DNA from: an uncultured Lachnospiraceae bacterium
Lineage (GTDB): Bacteria; Bacillota; Clostridia; Lachnospirales; Lachnospiraceae
Length of the DNA stretch: 20,012 nt
Direction: 5' to 3'
Assembly (NCBI GenBank): GCA_937910785.1
Contig: CALDLG010000142.1
Span: 1 to 20,012, forward strand
A program made the position numbers and the translations under genes. The notes under the pieces were generated by a model. The model was not told where the DNA came from, did no database searches, and saw only the letters and a program-made list of their open reading frames with translations. Below are positions 1 to 8,066 of the stretch, piece by piece (position 1 is the first letter of the stretch; the number at the start of each line of letters is the position of its first letter).

Positions 1-201
1 CTGATCATATATGCTCTGAAAAAAATCGGAGACTGTTTTTGGCAGTCTGATTTGACTTTGGCGGTCAAAATAGCCGGAATTTTTGAAAAAAGAACGCTTC
101 ATGATGAGATAGAAGACTGTGAGCTGCGAATCGCGATTCTGGAGGACCTGCTGGGAGGAGAAACGAAAGATGACATGGAAGAAGGCGAGGAAAAACGATA
201 A
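1..201 (+). CDS. C-terminal end of an unidentified protein (5' partial)
   Basis: An open frame enters the window at base 1 and stops at TAA 199-201, giving 66 residues. The tail is charged and probably helical (it ends with many Glu, Asp and Lys), with a Leu/Ile/Glu-rich stretch around residues 40-52. I do not recognise the family. The last 32 bases overlap the start of the adenylate cyclase gene in another frame, which suggests translational coupling and membership of the same operon. Codon use resembles the downstream genes, so I think it is real, but a fragment this short could be an open frame by chance. Confidence 0.5.
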   Translation: MIIYALKKIGDCFWQSDLTLAVKIAGIFEKRTLHDEIEDCELRIAILEDLLGGETKDDMEEGEEKR

Positions 202-2002
202 ACCTGCTATGGGAGGAACGGCGCTGGCCGCGGCGGCGGTTCTGTTCTTTTCTGTACTCTTCTTTTATTTCGGTGCGGCAGGAACGTGGGATATGAGCTG
301 GTCCGATCGTCTGAATCAGAAGGCGTCTGTCACCAATAAAAAAATCTACATCATCGCAATTGACGATAAGACACTGGAAAGATACGGTCCGGTCAGCGCC
401 TGGAGCCGGGCGGTTCCTGCGGAACTGATTGAAAAGCTGAATGCGGACAAAGGGGCGGGACCCGCGGTCATCGGTCTGGACGTGATCTACAGCGAGCGGG
501 GAGATGAAGAAGGAGACCTTCGCTTCGCAGAGGCCTGCAGGGAGGCCGGGAATGTGGTAGCGGCGCAGAGCTTTGTTTTCCGGGAGATGCCGGAGCGGGA
601 CGAAAACGGAAACGTCGTCTACAATCCTTATTATATCGATTATGTCATCGAGCCCTATGACAGTCTGCGGGAAAGTGTAACCTGTGGATTTGTCAATACG
701 CTGGTGGACAGGGACGGTTATGTGCGGCAGGCCATGGTCTGTCTGGAGCACGAGGGAGAAAGGGTTTACAGTCTGGCCGCCCAGGTGTATAAGAGCTATC
801 TGGAAAGGCAGGGCATGGAGGCAGTGCTGCCGGAGACTTTCGGACAGAACAACCGCTTCTATTTTACCTATTCCGGCAAAGCGGGAGGGTACAGCGTTGT
901 TTCCATGGCGGATGTGCTTGACGGGACGGTCGATGCGGGGATTTTCCGGGATGCGGTTGTGCTTGTCGGCGCCTATGCGATCGGCATGCAGGACAGTTAC
1001 ACGCCGGCGGTTTCCCACGACATGCAGATGTACGGTGTGGAGATTCATGCCAATATCGTGGAGGCGCTTTTGGAGGGAAAGACGCAGACTCCCTTTTCGC
1101 CCGTTTTGTATGCGCTCGGAGCCGGTCTGATCAGCGTTCTGATGTTTTTGTTTCTTCGAAAAATAAATATGCTGTTTGCCACAGGAATATTGACATTTTC
1201 TTTGATATTCGCTATCGTTTTTACCAGAGTAATGTATTGTCAGGGAAAAATCGTTCCGGTCGTTCTGCCGCCCGTCGTATTTGTGATTCTGTATCTGGAA
1301 CGGATGGCGGAAGGATATCTGACGGAGATTCTGCGAAGACGCCGCGTCGTGCATGTTTTTAAACAGTATGTGGCGCCGCAGGTCGTGGATAAGGTCAGCA
1401 GGGATAAGGATTTTAAGCTGGTCCTCGGCGGGGAGAACCGGCATATCGCGGTTCTGTTCGTGGATATCCGGGGATTTACAACGATGTCGGAAAGCTTACG
1501 GCCGGAAGAGGTCGTGGAGATTTTAAATGAATATCTGAAGCATGCCACGCAGGCGATCTTTCAGCATGGCGGAACCTTGGACAAGTTCGTGGGAGATGCG
1601 GCGATGGCGGTGTTTAATGCACCGTTTGCGCTGGATGACTACATTTACAGAGCTGTCTGTACGGCATGGGATCTGCAGGCGGGAGCGGATGCGCTTTCCG
1701 CGCGGTTTAAAGAACAGTTTGGAGAGAGCGTGGCATTCGGAATCGGCATACACTGCGGAAATGCCGTAGTCGGAAATATCGGCTGTGAATTCCGGATGGA
1801 CTATACGGCGATCGGGGATACGGTCAATACTGCGGCGCGGCTGGAGAGCAGCGCGAAGCGCGGTCAGATTCTGATCAGTGAACAGGTTTATGAGGCGGTA
1901 AAAGACCGGATTTCGGCAACGCCGATCGGTGAGATTCCGTTAAAGGGGAAGAGCCAGGGAGTATTCGTATATCAGCTGGATGGGACGGAAGGCGGCGCCT
2001 GA
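170..2002 (+). CDS. CHASE2-domain membrane adenylate cyclase (class III)
   Basis: This 610-residue protein probably makes cAMP from ATP in response to an extracellular cue. The order is a short basic N-terminus, one membrane segment (about 15-37), an extracytoplasmic CHASE2 sensor domain (about 45-300), three closely spaced membrane segments (about 307-380), then a cytoplasmic class III cyclase domain (about 424-595). The metal-binding aspartates are visible as D432 (FVDIRGF) and D476 (KFVGD). K472 and D544 (MDYTAIGD) are the adenine-specifying pair, and N553 and R557 are the transition-state residues, so it should be active and ATP-specific. The ATG at 170 has GGAGGAG at 154-160. A GTG at 119 in the same frame would only add a non-membrane extension, so I prefer 170. 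It overlaps the upstream frame, and its stop shares a base with the next start. Known family: CHASE2 cyclases; the ligand is unknown. Confidence 0.93.
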   Translation: MTWKKARKNDKPAMGGTALAAAAVLFFSVLFFYFGAAGTWDMSWSDRLNQKASVTNKKIYIIAIDDKTLERYGPVSAWSRAVPAELIEKLNADKGAGPAVIGLDVIYSERGDEEGDLRFAEACREAGNVVAAQSFVFREMPERDENGNVVYNPYYIDYVIEPYDSLRESVTCGFVNTLVDRDGYVRQAMVCLEHEGERVYSLAAQVYKSYLERQGMEAVLPETFGQNNRFYFTYSGKAGGYSVVSMADVLDGTVDAGIFRDAVVLVGAYAIGMQDSYTPAVSHDMQMYGVEIHANIVEALLEGKTQTPFSPVLYALGAGLISVLMFLFLRKINMLFATGILTFSLIFAIVFTRVMYCQGKIVPVVLPPVVFVILYLERMAEGYLTEILRRRRVVHVFKQYVAPQVVDKVSRDKDFKLVLGGENRHIAVLFVDIRGFTTMSESLRPEEVVEILNEYLKHATQAIFQHGGTLDKFVGDAAMAVFNAPFALDDYIYRAVCTAWDLQAGADALSARFKEQFGESVAFGIGIHCGNAVVGNIGCEFRMDYTAIGDTVNTAARLESSAKRGQILISEQVYEAVKDRISATPIGEIPLKGKSQGVFVYQLDGTEGGA

Positions 2003-2826
2003 TGCCGATCCGGCAGGCTTGGGAAAGGCATGGTTGCAGGATGAAAAGATTATACTTGGTTCCGGACGGCAATGATATTGAGCGTTCCGTCGGGCTTGCG
2101 GAAGAGTACGGATGCGCTTTTGAATTTAATGATTTTTATGTACCTGCCATTCTTGACGATGTCAGGGAGCAGGAGAAAATAATCGAGAGCTACGCGAGGT
2201 ACCGGAGCGACTTTTCCGGGGATACCATGCATGGCGCATTTCTGGATGTTACGATACATAGCAGCGATCCCCTGATTCGCGAGGCATCCATACGGCGGAT
2301 ACACCAGTCCATGCGGATTGCAAAAAGGATGGGACTGCGCGGCGTGGTTTTTCATACCGGGCGGCTGTCGGGCTTTCGCGTCGAATCCTATCTGATGCAG
2401 TGGGTGGACAGAAATTTTGCATTTTTCACAGGGCTGGCGGAGGAATTTCCGGATCTGCAGATTTATATGGAAAATATGTTTGACGAGGCGCCGGACATCA
2501 TGGCGGTATTGGCAGAGCGGATGAAAGGAACGGGGAATTTCGGAATCTGTCTTGATTATGCGCATGCGGCGCTGTATGAGCGGCCGCAGCGGGAGTGGGT
2601 GGAGACGCTTGCGCCCTATATCCGCCATATTCATGTGAATGACAATGATTTGACGAATGACCTGCACCGGCCGGTTGGTACCGGAAAGATCGACTGGGAT
2701 GCTTTCGACGTCCTGATGCGGACCAATAAGATCGATGCTTCCGTATTGATCGAAGTAAAGGGATATGAGGAACAGAAGCAGTCGTTAGAATATATGAAGC
2801 GCAGAGGACTGTATCCATATCGCTGA
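2002..2826 (+). CDS. Sugar phosphate isomerase/epimerase-like TIM-barrel protein
   Basis: This 274-residue cytoplasmic protein belongs to the xylose isomerase-like/AP endonuclease 2 TIM-barrel superfamily, which holds sugar isomerases, epimerases and endonuclease IV. Visible candidate metal ligands at strand ends are E157 (YMEN), D185 (CLDYAHA), H211 (HIHVND) and E251 (LIEVKG). The GTGKIDW motif after the HVND strand is typical of the family. The substrate cannot be told from sequence. The first ATG overlaps the cyclase TGA by one base (2000-2004) and has GGAAGG upstream. A second ATG at 2041 starts exactly at the first barrel strand (MKRLYLVPDG) and may be the true start, shortening it by 13 residues. 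Its place between a cyclase and a phosphodiesterase is unusual for a metabolic enzyme. Confidence 0.85.
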   Translation: MPIRQAWERHGCRMKRLYLVPDGNDIERSVGLAEEYGCAFEFNDFYVPAILDDVREQEKIIESYARYRSDFSGDTMHGAFLDVTIHSSDPLIREASIRRIHQSMRIAKRMGLRGVVFHTGRLSGFRVESYLMQWVDRNFAFFTGLAEEFPDLQIYMENMFDEAPDIMAVLAERMKGTGNFGICLDYAHAALYERPQREWVETLAPYIRHIHVNDNDLTNDLHRPVGTGKIDWDAFDVLMRTNKIDASVLIEVKGYEEQKQSLEYMKRRGLYPYR

Positions 2827-2867
2827 CGGAGCGGGAGGCGATACAGGATGGAAACGGGAGAACAAAA

Positions 2868-4373
2868 GTGGGCCTGGAACATGAAGATTTTGAGAAAATA
2901 CTGAACATCGGCATCAGACTGACGAAGGAAAAAGACCGGCACCGCATTCTGTGCGCGATTCTGGAGAATGCGATGGAGATCACGAACTGCGATGCGGGAA
3001 CCCTGTATCTGTATGAGGAGGGTGTGCTCGCATTTCGGATTATGAAGACGCTTTCCCGCGGAATCAGCCGCGGCACAAACGGGGAGCCGATCACCGATAT
3101 GCCGCCTGTGCCCATGAAAGAAGAAAATGTATGCGCGTATACGGCGATTCACCGGGAAATCGTCAACATACCGGATGTTTATAACAGCAGCTGTTTTGAC
3201 TTTTCAGGGCCGAAACAGTATGATGCGCTGACAGGCTATCATACGCGGTCTCAGCTTGTTATACCGCTTGAGGATAACGAGGAGGAACTGCTTGGCGTTC
3301 TGCAGCTGATCAATGCGCTGGACGAAAAAGGAAACGTGATTTCTTTCGACCCGCAGTACCATATCATCATTCGTTCGCTCGGTTCCATGGCGGCGATCGA
3401 ACTGACCAACCGCGCTTACATGGAGGAACTGAAGGCACAGCTGTATTCTTTTGTGGAAGCGTTTACAACGGCGCTGGATGAGAGAACGCCGTACAATGCC
3501 TCCCATACGAGAAATGTGGAAAAATATGTGGGAATCATGGCGGACCATATCGCCAGAATGCACAGGGAGGGAAAATGTGACGAGGATTTTGATGCGGAAA
3601 GAAAAGAGCGGCTGAAACTTGCCGCCTTGCTGCACGATATCGGAAAAATGGTCGTGCCGCTGGGCATCATGAACAGGGCTACCAGACTGGCCGGAGGAAT
3701 GGAACGGGTGGACGCCAGATTCGCGCTGCTTAAATCGTTCTATGAAATCGATATGCTCCGGGGCAGAATTACCGAAGAGGCATATGAGAGACAGAAAAAG
3801 GACCTCGACGCGGAGCTTGCGCTGATTCATAAAATCGACGGCATGGGATATCTGAGCGATGAAGAATACGAGCGGGTATGCCGGCTTGCCGAAAAGAAGC
3901 ATGTGAAAGAGGACGGAACCGTTACGCCTTATATTACGGAAAAAGAAAAGGAGTATCTGATGATCCGGCGGGGAACGCTGACGGAGGCGGACCGGAAGGA
4001 GATGGAAAATCATGTGGTCATGACGGAGAAGATACTCGGCAAGGTGCATTTCCATAAAAATTTCGCTTCCATAAAAAGATGGGCTTCTTCCCATCACGAA
4101 TATCTGGACGGAAGCGGTTATCCGGAACATCTGACAGGTAAAGAGCTGGAGCCGGAGACCCGGATTCTGAGCATTGCGGATATTTACGATGCCCTGACGG
4201 CGGCCGACCGCCCTTACAAAAATCCGATGACAAGAGACGAAGCCGTTCTGGTCCTTCGAAACATGGCGGCGGAAGGAAAGCTGGATGCGAAGCTGGTAGA
4301 GTGGTTCGCGGAAGCGCTGGCGGAAGAACGGCCGGAGGATAAAAAGCGGTCAGCTTTACATAAAGAGCTCTGA
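2868..4373 (+). CDS. GAF domain plus HD-GYP-type phosphodiesterase
   Basis: This 501-residue soluble protein has an N-terminal GAF sensor domain (about 10-180) and a C-terminal HD-GYP-like domain (about 190-480). HD-GYP enzymes usually hydrolyse cyclic dinucleotides such as c-di-GMP. The HD pair is H256-D257 (LLHDIGK), preceded by a conserved SHTRNVEKY helix. HHE at 409-411 leads to D414-G-S-G-Y-P419, so the GYP signature is present. Between these lies an insertion making the interval about 150 residues, where roughly 60 is usual. The start is GTG 2868, supported by a GGGAG site about nine bases upstream. An ATG at 2848 is in another frame and ends after 18 codons. It lies 41 bp after the TIM-barrel gene and 33 bp before the next, consistent with one operon. 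Whether it acts on cAMP or a cyclic dinucleotide is unknown. Confidence 0.9.
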   Translation: MGLEHEDFEKILNIGIRLTKEKDRHRILCAILENAMEITNCDAGTLYLYEEGVLAFRIMKTLSRGISRGTNGEPITDMPPVPMKEENVCAYTAIHREIVNIPDVYNSSCFDFSGPKQYDALTGYHTRSQLVIPLEDNEEELLGVLQLINALDEKGNVISFDPQYHIIIRSLGSMAAIELTNRAYMEELKAQLYSFVEAFTTALDERTPYNASHTRNVEKYVGIMADHIARMHREGKCDEDFDAERKERLKLAALLHDIGKMVVPLGIMNRATRLAGGMERVDARFALLKSFYEIDMLRGRITEEAYERQKKDLDAELALIHKIDGMGYLSDEEYERVCRLAEKKHVKEDGTVTPYITEKEKEYLMIRRGTLTEADRKEMENHVVMTEKILGKVHFHKNFASIKRWASSHHEYLDGSGYPEHLTGKELEPETRILSIADIYDALTAADRPYKNPMTRDEAVLVLRNMAAEGKLDAKLVEWFAEALAEERPEDKKRSALHKEL

Positions 4374-4406
4374 AAAGGGCATCGACAGAAAGACAGGAGG
4401 GAGAAA

Positions 4407-5777
4407 ATGAGAAAAAAACTACAGGGATTACTGGCGTTCTGGCTGAGTCTGGCGCTGACGCTGGCGGCGTCTCCGATTGTGGCGTCTGCCGAATCCGGAA
4501 CATTTGACGCGTATCTGTATGCGGGAAGCGCCGCAGTCGAACCGGGCGCTTATGTTGGAAAGGATATGAGCGGTCCCAGAAAGGTGCTTTTCGATACGCC
4601 TTTTGACGAACAGGAAAACCTGACAGGCGCGGTATCCATTCCGGATGGATACGAACTGAGCGGCTGGAAGCTCTGGACCTATGACAGCAGCGGAATGGCC
4701 GGCTCGGAACCGATCGAGACAGGTGCGGACGGAACGCTCTCGGAGCAGTCTCACATCGAGAAGTGGGGCGAGGGCGGAAGAGTGCTGATAGAACCGGTTC
4801 TGGGAGAAAAGCAGGATGCCGGAGATGAGGGAAGCGGAGACGACGGAAGCGCCGGAGATGAAGGAAGCGGAGACGACGGAAGCGCTGGGGATGAAGGAAG
4901 CGGAGACGACGGAAGCACCGGGGATAGTGGAAGCGGAGACGACGGAAGTACCGGGGATGAGGGAAGCGGAGATGACGGCAGCGGCGGATCGGTAAGCAGT
5001 ATTACGCTGCGGATCGGAGAGCATTCCTGGGGCAGCTTTTCCGGAAACCGCATCGATGAAACATTTTATAAAGAACAACAATATGTAAAGATAGAGATCT
5101 CGCAGGGGGACAGCGGCGTCAGACAGGTTCAGTATTATCTGGCGAATGAAGATCTTTTCCCGGAAGACAGGACTTATCAGCCGGAGGAAATCGAAGGAAC
5201 GATTCCGTACTGGAACGGGTATGTCATTGAGAATACCAACGGGGTGGACCTTTCATCCGATAATCTCTATATTCTGTATGTAAAAGTTGAGGACAATAAC
5301 GGAAAGATCACGTATGCCAATACGGGACATATCACGATTGATATATCAGACCCTGTTATTCGCCTGACAGGAAACGGTGAGGGCGGCCGGAAAATAAAGA
5401 TCGGAGATAAGGTTACTTTTACGGTGGAAGAGGCGCATCTGAAAAGGGTTCTGGTGGATGATACCGAGCTGCAGCCGGCAGATGGAATTTACAGTTTTAC
5501 GGTCCAAAAGGAAAAGCATGTGATCACTGCGGAGGATAAGGCAGGGAACAGCGCTGTGGAAGAGATTACGGCAGAGAAGAAGGACGGGGATGATGAGTCT
5601 TCGGAAAAACCGGAGGATCATCTGATTGCTTCCGGAGGCAGGCATTCGCTGGCGAAGGGAACCGCTTATGTGCTGGGAGCCGGGAAATGGAGTCTGGAAG
5701 GCGATAAAACGCTGTATGAGGGCGGAAATACCTTCTATGTATCGGAAAAAGGCAAATATCGGTTCTTTAAACAATAG
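4407..5777 (+). CDS. Secreted Ig-like protein with acidic Gly/Asp/Ser repeats
   Basis: This 456-residue protein has a clear Sec signal peptide: Lys-rich start, hydrophobic core, and cleavage likely after VASA near residue 28. Residues 29-135 form a small domain. Residues 139-193 are five 11-residue acidic repeats (consensus GDEGSGDDGSA), probably a flexible linker. The remainder (about 195-456) looks like one or two beta-rich, Ig-like modules; the segment around HITIDISDPVIRLTG and the ITAEDKAGN motif resemble bacterial Ig-like folds. There is no LPXTG motif or C-terminal membrane anchor, so it may be released or held by partners. The ribosome binding site AGGAGGG lies just before ATG 4407. 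It is followed 36 bp later by the FecR protein. I do not recognise a named family; the function is inferred only as surface or envelope. Confidence 0.82.
   Translation: MRKKLQGLLAFWLSLALTLAASPIVASAESGTFDAYLYAGSAAVEPGAYVGKDMSGPRKVLFDTPFDEQENLTGAVSIPDGYELSGWKLWTYDSSGMAGSEPIETGADGTLSEQSHIEKWGEGGRVLIEPVLGEKQDAGDEGSGDDGSAGDEGSGDDGSAGDEGSGDDGSTGDSGSGDDGSTGDEGSGDDGSGGSVSSITLRIGEHSWGSFSGNRIDETFYKEQQYVKIEISQGDSGVRQVQYYLANEDLFPEDRTYQPEEIEGTIPYWNGYVIENTNGVDLSSDNLYILYVKVEDNNGKITYANTGHITIDISDPVIRLTGNGEGGRKIKIGDKVTFTVEEAHLKRVLVDDTELQPADGIYSFTVQKEKHVITAEDKAGNSAVEEITAEKKDGDDESSEKPEDHLIASGGRHSLAKGTAYVLGAGKWSLEGDKTLYEGGNTFYVSEKGKYRFFKQ
4821..4985 (+). repeat. Five tandem 33-bp repeats encoding GDEGSGDDGSA-like units
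   Basis: Units begin at 4821, 4854, 4887, 4920 and 4953, each 33 bp and in frame. Differences are mostly synonymous or at the last residue (Ala, Ala, Thr, Thr, Gly); unit 4 has Ser in place of Glu. The near-identity at DNA level indicates recent expansion and makes copy number likely to vary between strains. Confidence 0.95.
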
Positions 5778-5813
5778 CGGAAGCAGGCTGAGAGAAAGGC
5801 ATGGGCAACAGAT

Positions 5814-7169
5814 ATGGACAAAAAATTACGGATTAAAATCATTGCAATCGCCATCGGTGCGCTGGCGGCGGTATCCGGTATCGCAGCGGCGGTAAAGCTG
5901 ACGAAAGGCCCGGAGGCCTACCGTTCCATTCTGATCTATGAGCTGCAGGGAACGGCGCTGATCGACCGGCAGGAAAGCGGAACGCTCAATGCTTCCGCCA
6001 ATCTGTATCTGGAATCGGGGGATCGGATTACGGTGGGAGAAGACAGCTTTATGCGGCTGCGTCTGGATGAAGACAAATATGTTATGGTGGAAGAAAATAC
6101 GATTCTGTCCGTCGATGCGGCGGGGACGGAAGCGGACTCCAAAACGACGATCCGGCTGGAGCAGGGAGCAATTACCAACGAAATTCAGCAGCCGCTCAGT
6201 CAGAATTCCATGTTTGAGATCGCTGCTCCCAATTCCGTCATGGCGGTCCGCGGAACCATCTTCCGCATGGAAGTCTGCCCGGATGGTGAGAACGAAACGA
6301 ACACGAAGCTGTCCGTCTATGAAGGAAAGGTTTCGTCCCGGCTGATTTTACCGGACGGAACGATGGGAGAAGAGGTCATTGCCGAAGCCGGTCAGGAGCT
6401 GGTTGTACATAGCGCCGGCGGTCAGGCAGGATATCAGAGCGGCCCGGAGGCGATTCGGTTTGACGAGCTTTCCGCACAGTCTCTGGAGGTTCTTCTGGAT
6501 CTGATGGAGAACGGTCTTACGGTTGACGGAATGGACGGAGAAGCGATTGAGAAGCTGATAGAGGAGAAGAAGGAAGAGAATTCGGCTGAGAATACGCAGG
6601 CAGACGGACCAGAAAAAGCGGAGCCGGTGGAAAACACGACGGATTCCGTACGGTTACAGGAGCAGAGCGGAAGCCAGGAAAATGAGCAGACTGTGGAGGA
6701 CGGTAAGGCATCCGGACGGAAGCAGCAGACGGATGGCTCCAAAGCCCCCGGCTCAGCCCAGACATTTGCGGCGGCACAGGCGGCGCCTCCGGCAGCAGAA
6801 ACGGCTGGAAAATCGGCGCAGTCCAACAAAACGACAGATGTGTCAGGGAAAAGCGGAAGTTCCTCCGGCGGAACATCGACAGGAAGCGGTGATTCCAAAG
6901 ACAATGGCTCCGACACCTCGACGGGCGGCGGAAATTCCTCCGGAAACGGGTCCGGTTCTTCCTCGCAGAAACCGGATCAGCCTTCCAAACCGGAAATAAA
7001 GACCTGTAAAGTGACATTCCGGTATCAGGAGCGGGTATTTGGAACCCAGTGGATAGAATATGGGAAAAAGGCGGAACAGCCGAAACTGAAACCGCAGGAG
7101 GAAGGAAGCTGGGATTTCGATTTTTCCAAAGAAATAAAAGAAGATACGGTGATTGACTGGAAGCCATGA
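5814..7169 (+). CDS. FecR-domain protein, membrane-anchored, with C-terminal Flg_new-like repeat
   Basis: This 451-residue protein starts with a short basic stretch and an N-terminal membrane segment (about 8-28), leaving the rest outside. A FecR domain follows (about 40-190), recognised by the pattern of a glucose-like beta roll: SGDRITVGEDSFMRLRL, then the AAPNSVMAVRGT motif and VYEGKV. Residues about 245-390 are a Glu-rich then Ser/Gly-rich low-complexity linker. The last 55 residues (KVTFRYQERVFG ... WDFDF ... DTVIDWKP) resemble a Flg_new/InlB-type B-repeat, a surface module. In proteobacteria FecR is an anti-sigma regulator next to a sigma factor and a TonB receptor. Neither is seen here, so it is more likely a structural or sensory envelope domain. 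It closes the signalling operon. Confidence 0.87.
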   Translation: MDKKLRIKIIAIAIGALAAVSGIAAAVKLTKGPEAYRSILIYELQGTALIDRQESGTLNASANLYLESGDRITVGEDSFMRLRLDEDKYVMVEENTILSVDAAGTEADSKTTIRLEQGAITNEIQQPLSQNSMFEIAAPNSVMAVRGTIFRMEVCPDGENETNTKLSVYEGKVSSRLILPDGTMGEEVIAEAGQELVVHSAGGQAGYQSGPEAIRFDELSAQSLEVLLDLMENGLTVDGMDGEAIEKLIEEKKEENSAENTQADGPEKAEPVENTTDSVRLQEQSGSQENEQTVEDGKASGRKQQTDGSKAPGSAQTFAAAQAAPPAAETAGKSAQSNKTTDVSGKSGSSSGGTSTGSGDSKDNGSDTSTGGGNSSGNGSGSSSQKPDQPSKPEIKTCKVTFRYQERVFGTQWIEYGKKAEQPKLKPQEEGSWDFDFSKEIKEDTVIDWKP

Positions 7170-7352
7170 CGGAGAAACTGACATAGGACTTTCGTTTATT
7201 ACGGAAATACGCAAAAGACATTCGGCTTAAAAGCTGTGCTTTGTGAATCAAATCATGTATATTGATACTTTTCAACCCGCATTCTTTATGATATAATGCG
7301 GGTTGGATTATTGAGAGGCAATTTTGCCGGGAGAGGAAAGGGCGAAAAACAG
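7170..7352 (+). promoter_or_regulatory. Promoter with overlapping inverted repeat, upstream of the ABC importer
   Basis: The promoter has -35 TTTTCA at 7269-7274, a 17-bp spacer, and an extended -10 TGATATAAT at 7289-7297. A perfect 9-bp inverted repeat (AACCCGCAT 7274-7282 and ATGCGGGTT 7296-7304) brackets the -10 box and should overlap the transcription start. It has no downstream T-tract, so it looks like an operator and not a terminator. I saw no convincing terminator for the preceding FecR gene in this interval. Confidence 0.75.
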
Positions 7353-8051
7353 ATGACAGGGATTCAACTTTGGTTTGCTGATTTCTGCGATATGTTTTAT
7401 ACATGTTTTATAGAAGAGGACCGCTATAAACTTTTGATCAGCGGTATTGGCGTTACGATTAAAGTTTCGCTGTTAGCGGTGATCATCGGAATTCTGATCG
7501 GTATGCTGATTGCATTATGTAATCTTTCCCGGAATAAGCTGCTCAGGGCGGTGGGCGGCGTGTATACGGATGTGATACGCGGTACGCCTTCGGTGACGCA
7601 GCTTCTGATCATTTACTTTGTTATTTTCGCGTCGGTCGATCTGGATAAATGGATTATTGCGGCCATCGCATTCGGCGTTAACTCAGGAGCCTATGTGTCC
7701 GAAATTATCCGGGGCGGCATCCTTTCCGTAGACCGTGGACAGACGGAAGCGGGAAGATCGCTTGGCCTCAACGCGTTTCAGACGATGACAAGGATCGTGA
7801 TTCCGCAGGCGGTAAAAAACATTTTCCCGGCGTTATGCAATGAATTTATCGTGTTGATTAAGGAAACGGCTATCGTCGGTTATGTGGGACTGATGGATAT
7901 TCAGAAAGCAGGCGATTTCATTAAGAGCGCGACCTTTAAGGCATTTATGCCGTTGGTCGGAACCGCAGTCATCTATTATGTACTGATCAAAATTCTGACG
8001 CTGACGCTCCGCCGGGTTGAGAATCACCTGAGAAAGTCCGATGTCAGATAG
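7353..8051 (+). CDS. Amino acid ABC transporter permease (HisM/GlnP family)
   Basis: This 232-residue inner membrane protein forms the transmembrane channel of a polar amino acid importer. It has about five hydrophobic segments and a clear EAA cytoplasmic loop (about residues 131-160, EAGRSLGLNAF followed by the RIVIPQAVKN segment) that docks to the ATPase. The ending (GYVGLMDIQKAGD then a final helix) is standard for the family. I chose ATG 7353 because GAGAGGAAAGGG lies about 10 bases upstream and because the frame's first ATG at 7296 lies inside the -10 box. It is followed 15 bp later by the ATPase gene. Only one permease is present, so it probably works as a homodimer. The substrate is not readable from sequence. 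Confidence 0.93.
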   Translation: MTGIQLWFADFCDMFYTCFIEEDRYKLLISGIGVTIKVSLLAVIIGILIGMLIALCNLSRNKLLRAVGGVYTDVIRGTPSVTQLLIIYFVIFASVDLDKWIIAAIAFGVNSGAYVSEIIRGGILSVDRGQTEAGRSLGLNAFQTMTRIVIPQAVKNIFPALCNEFIVLIKETAIVGYVGLMDIQKAGDFIKSATFKAFMPLVGTAVIYYVLIKILTLTLRRVENHLRKSDVR

Positions 8052-8066
8052 AAGGAGGAGCGCCTG

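Noticed and set aside
65..1444. A 459-codon open frame on the minus strand opposite the adenylate cyclase
   Set aside because: It is His/Arg-rich without recognisable domains, has no ribosome binding site, and lies wholly antisense to a strongly supported gene; high-GC third positions explain it.
4821..4985. CRISPR-like array
   Set aside because: The repeats are contiguous, in frame and without spacers; they encode protein repeats.
7296..7352. Upstream ATG extension of the ABC permease
   Set aside because: The ATG lies within the -10 box and before the predicted transcription start, with no ribosome binding site; 7353 has a good one.
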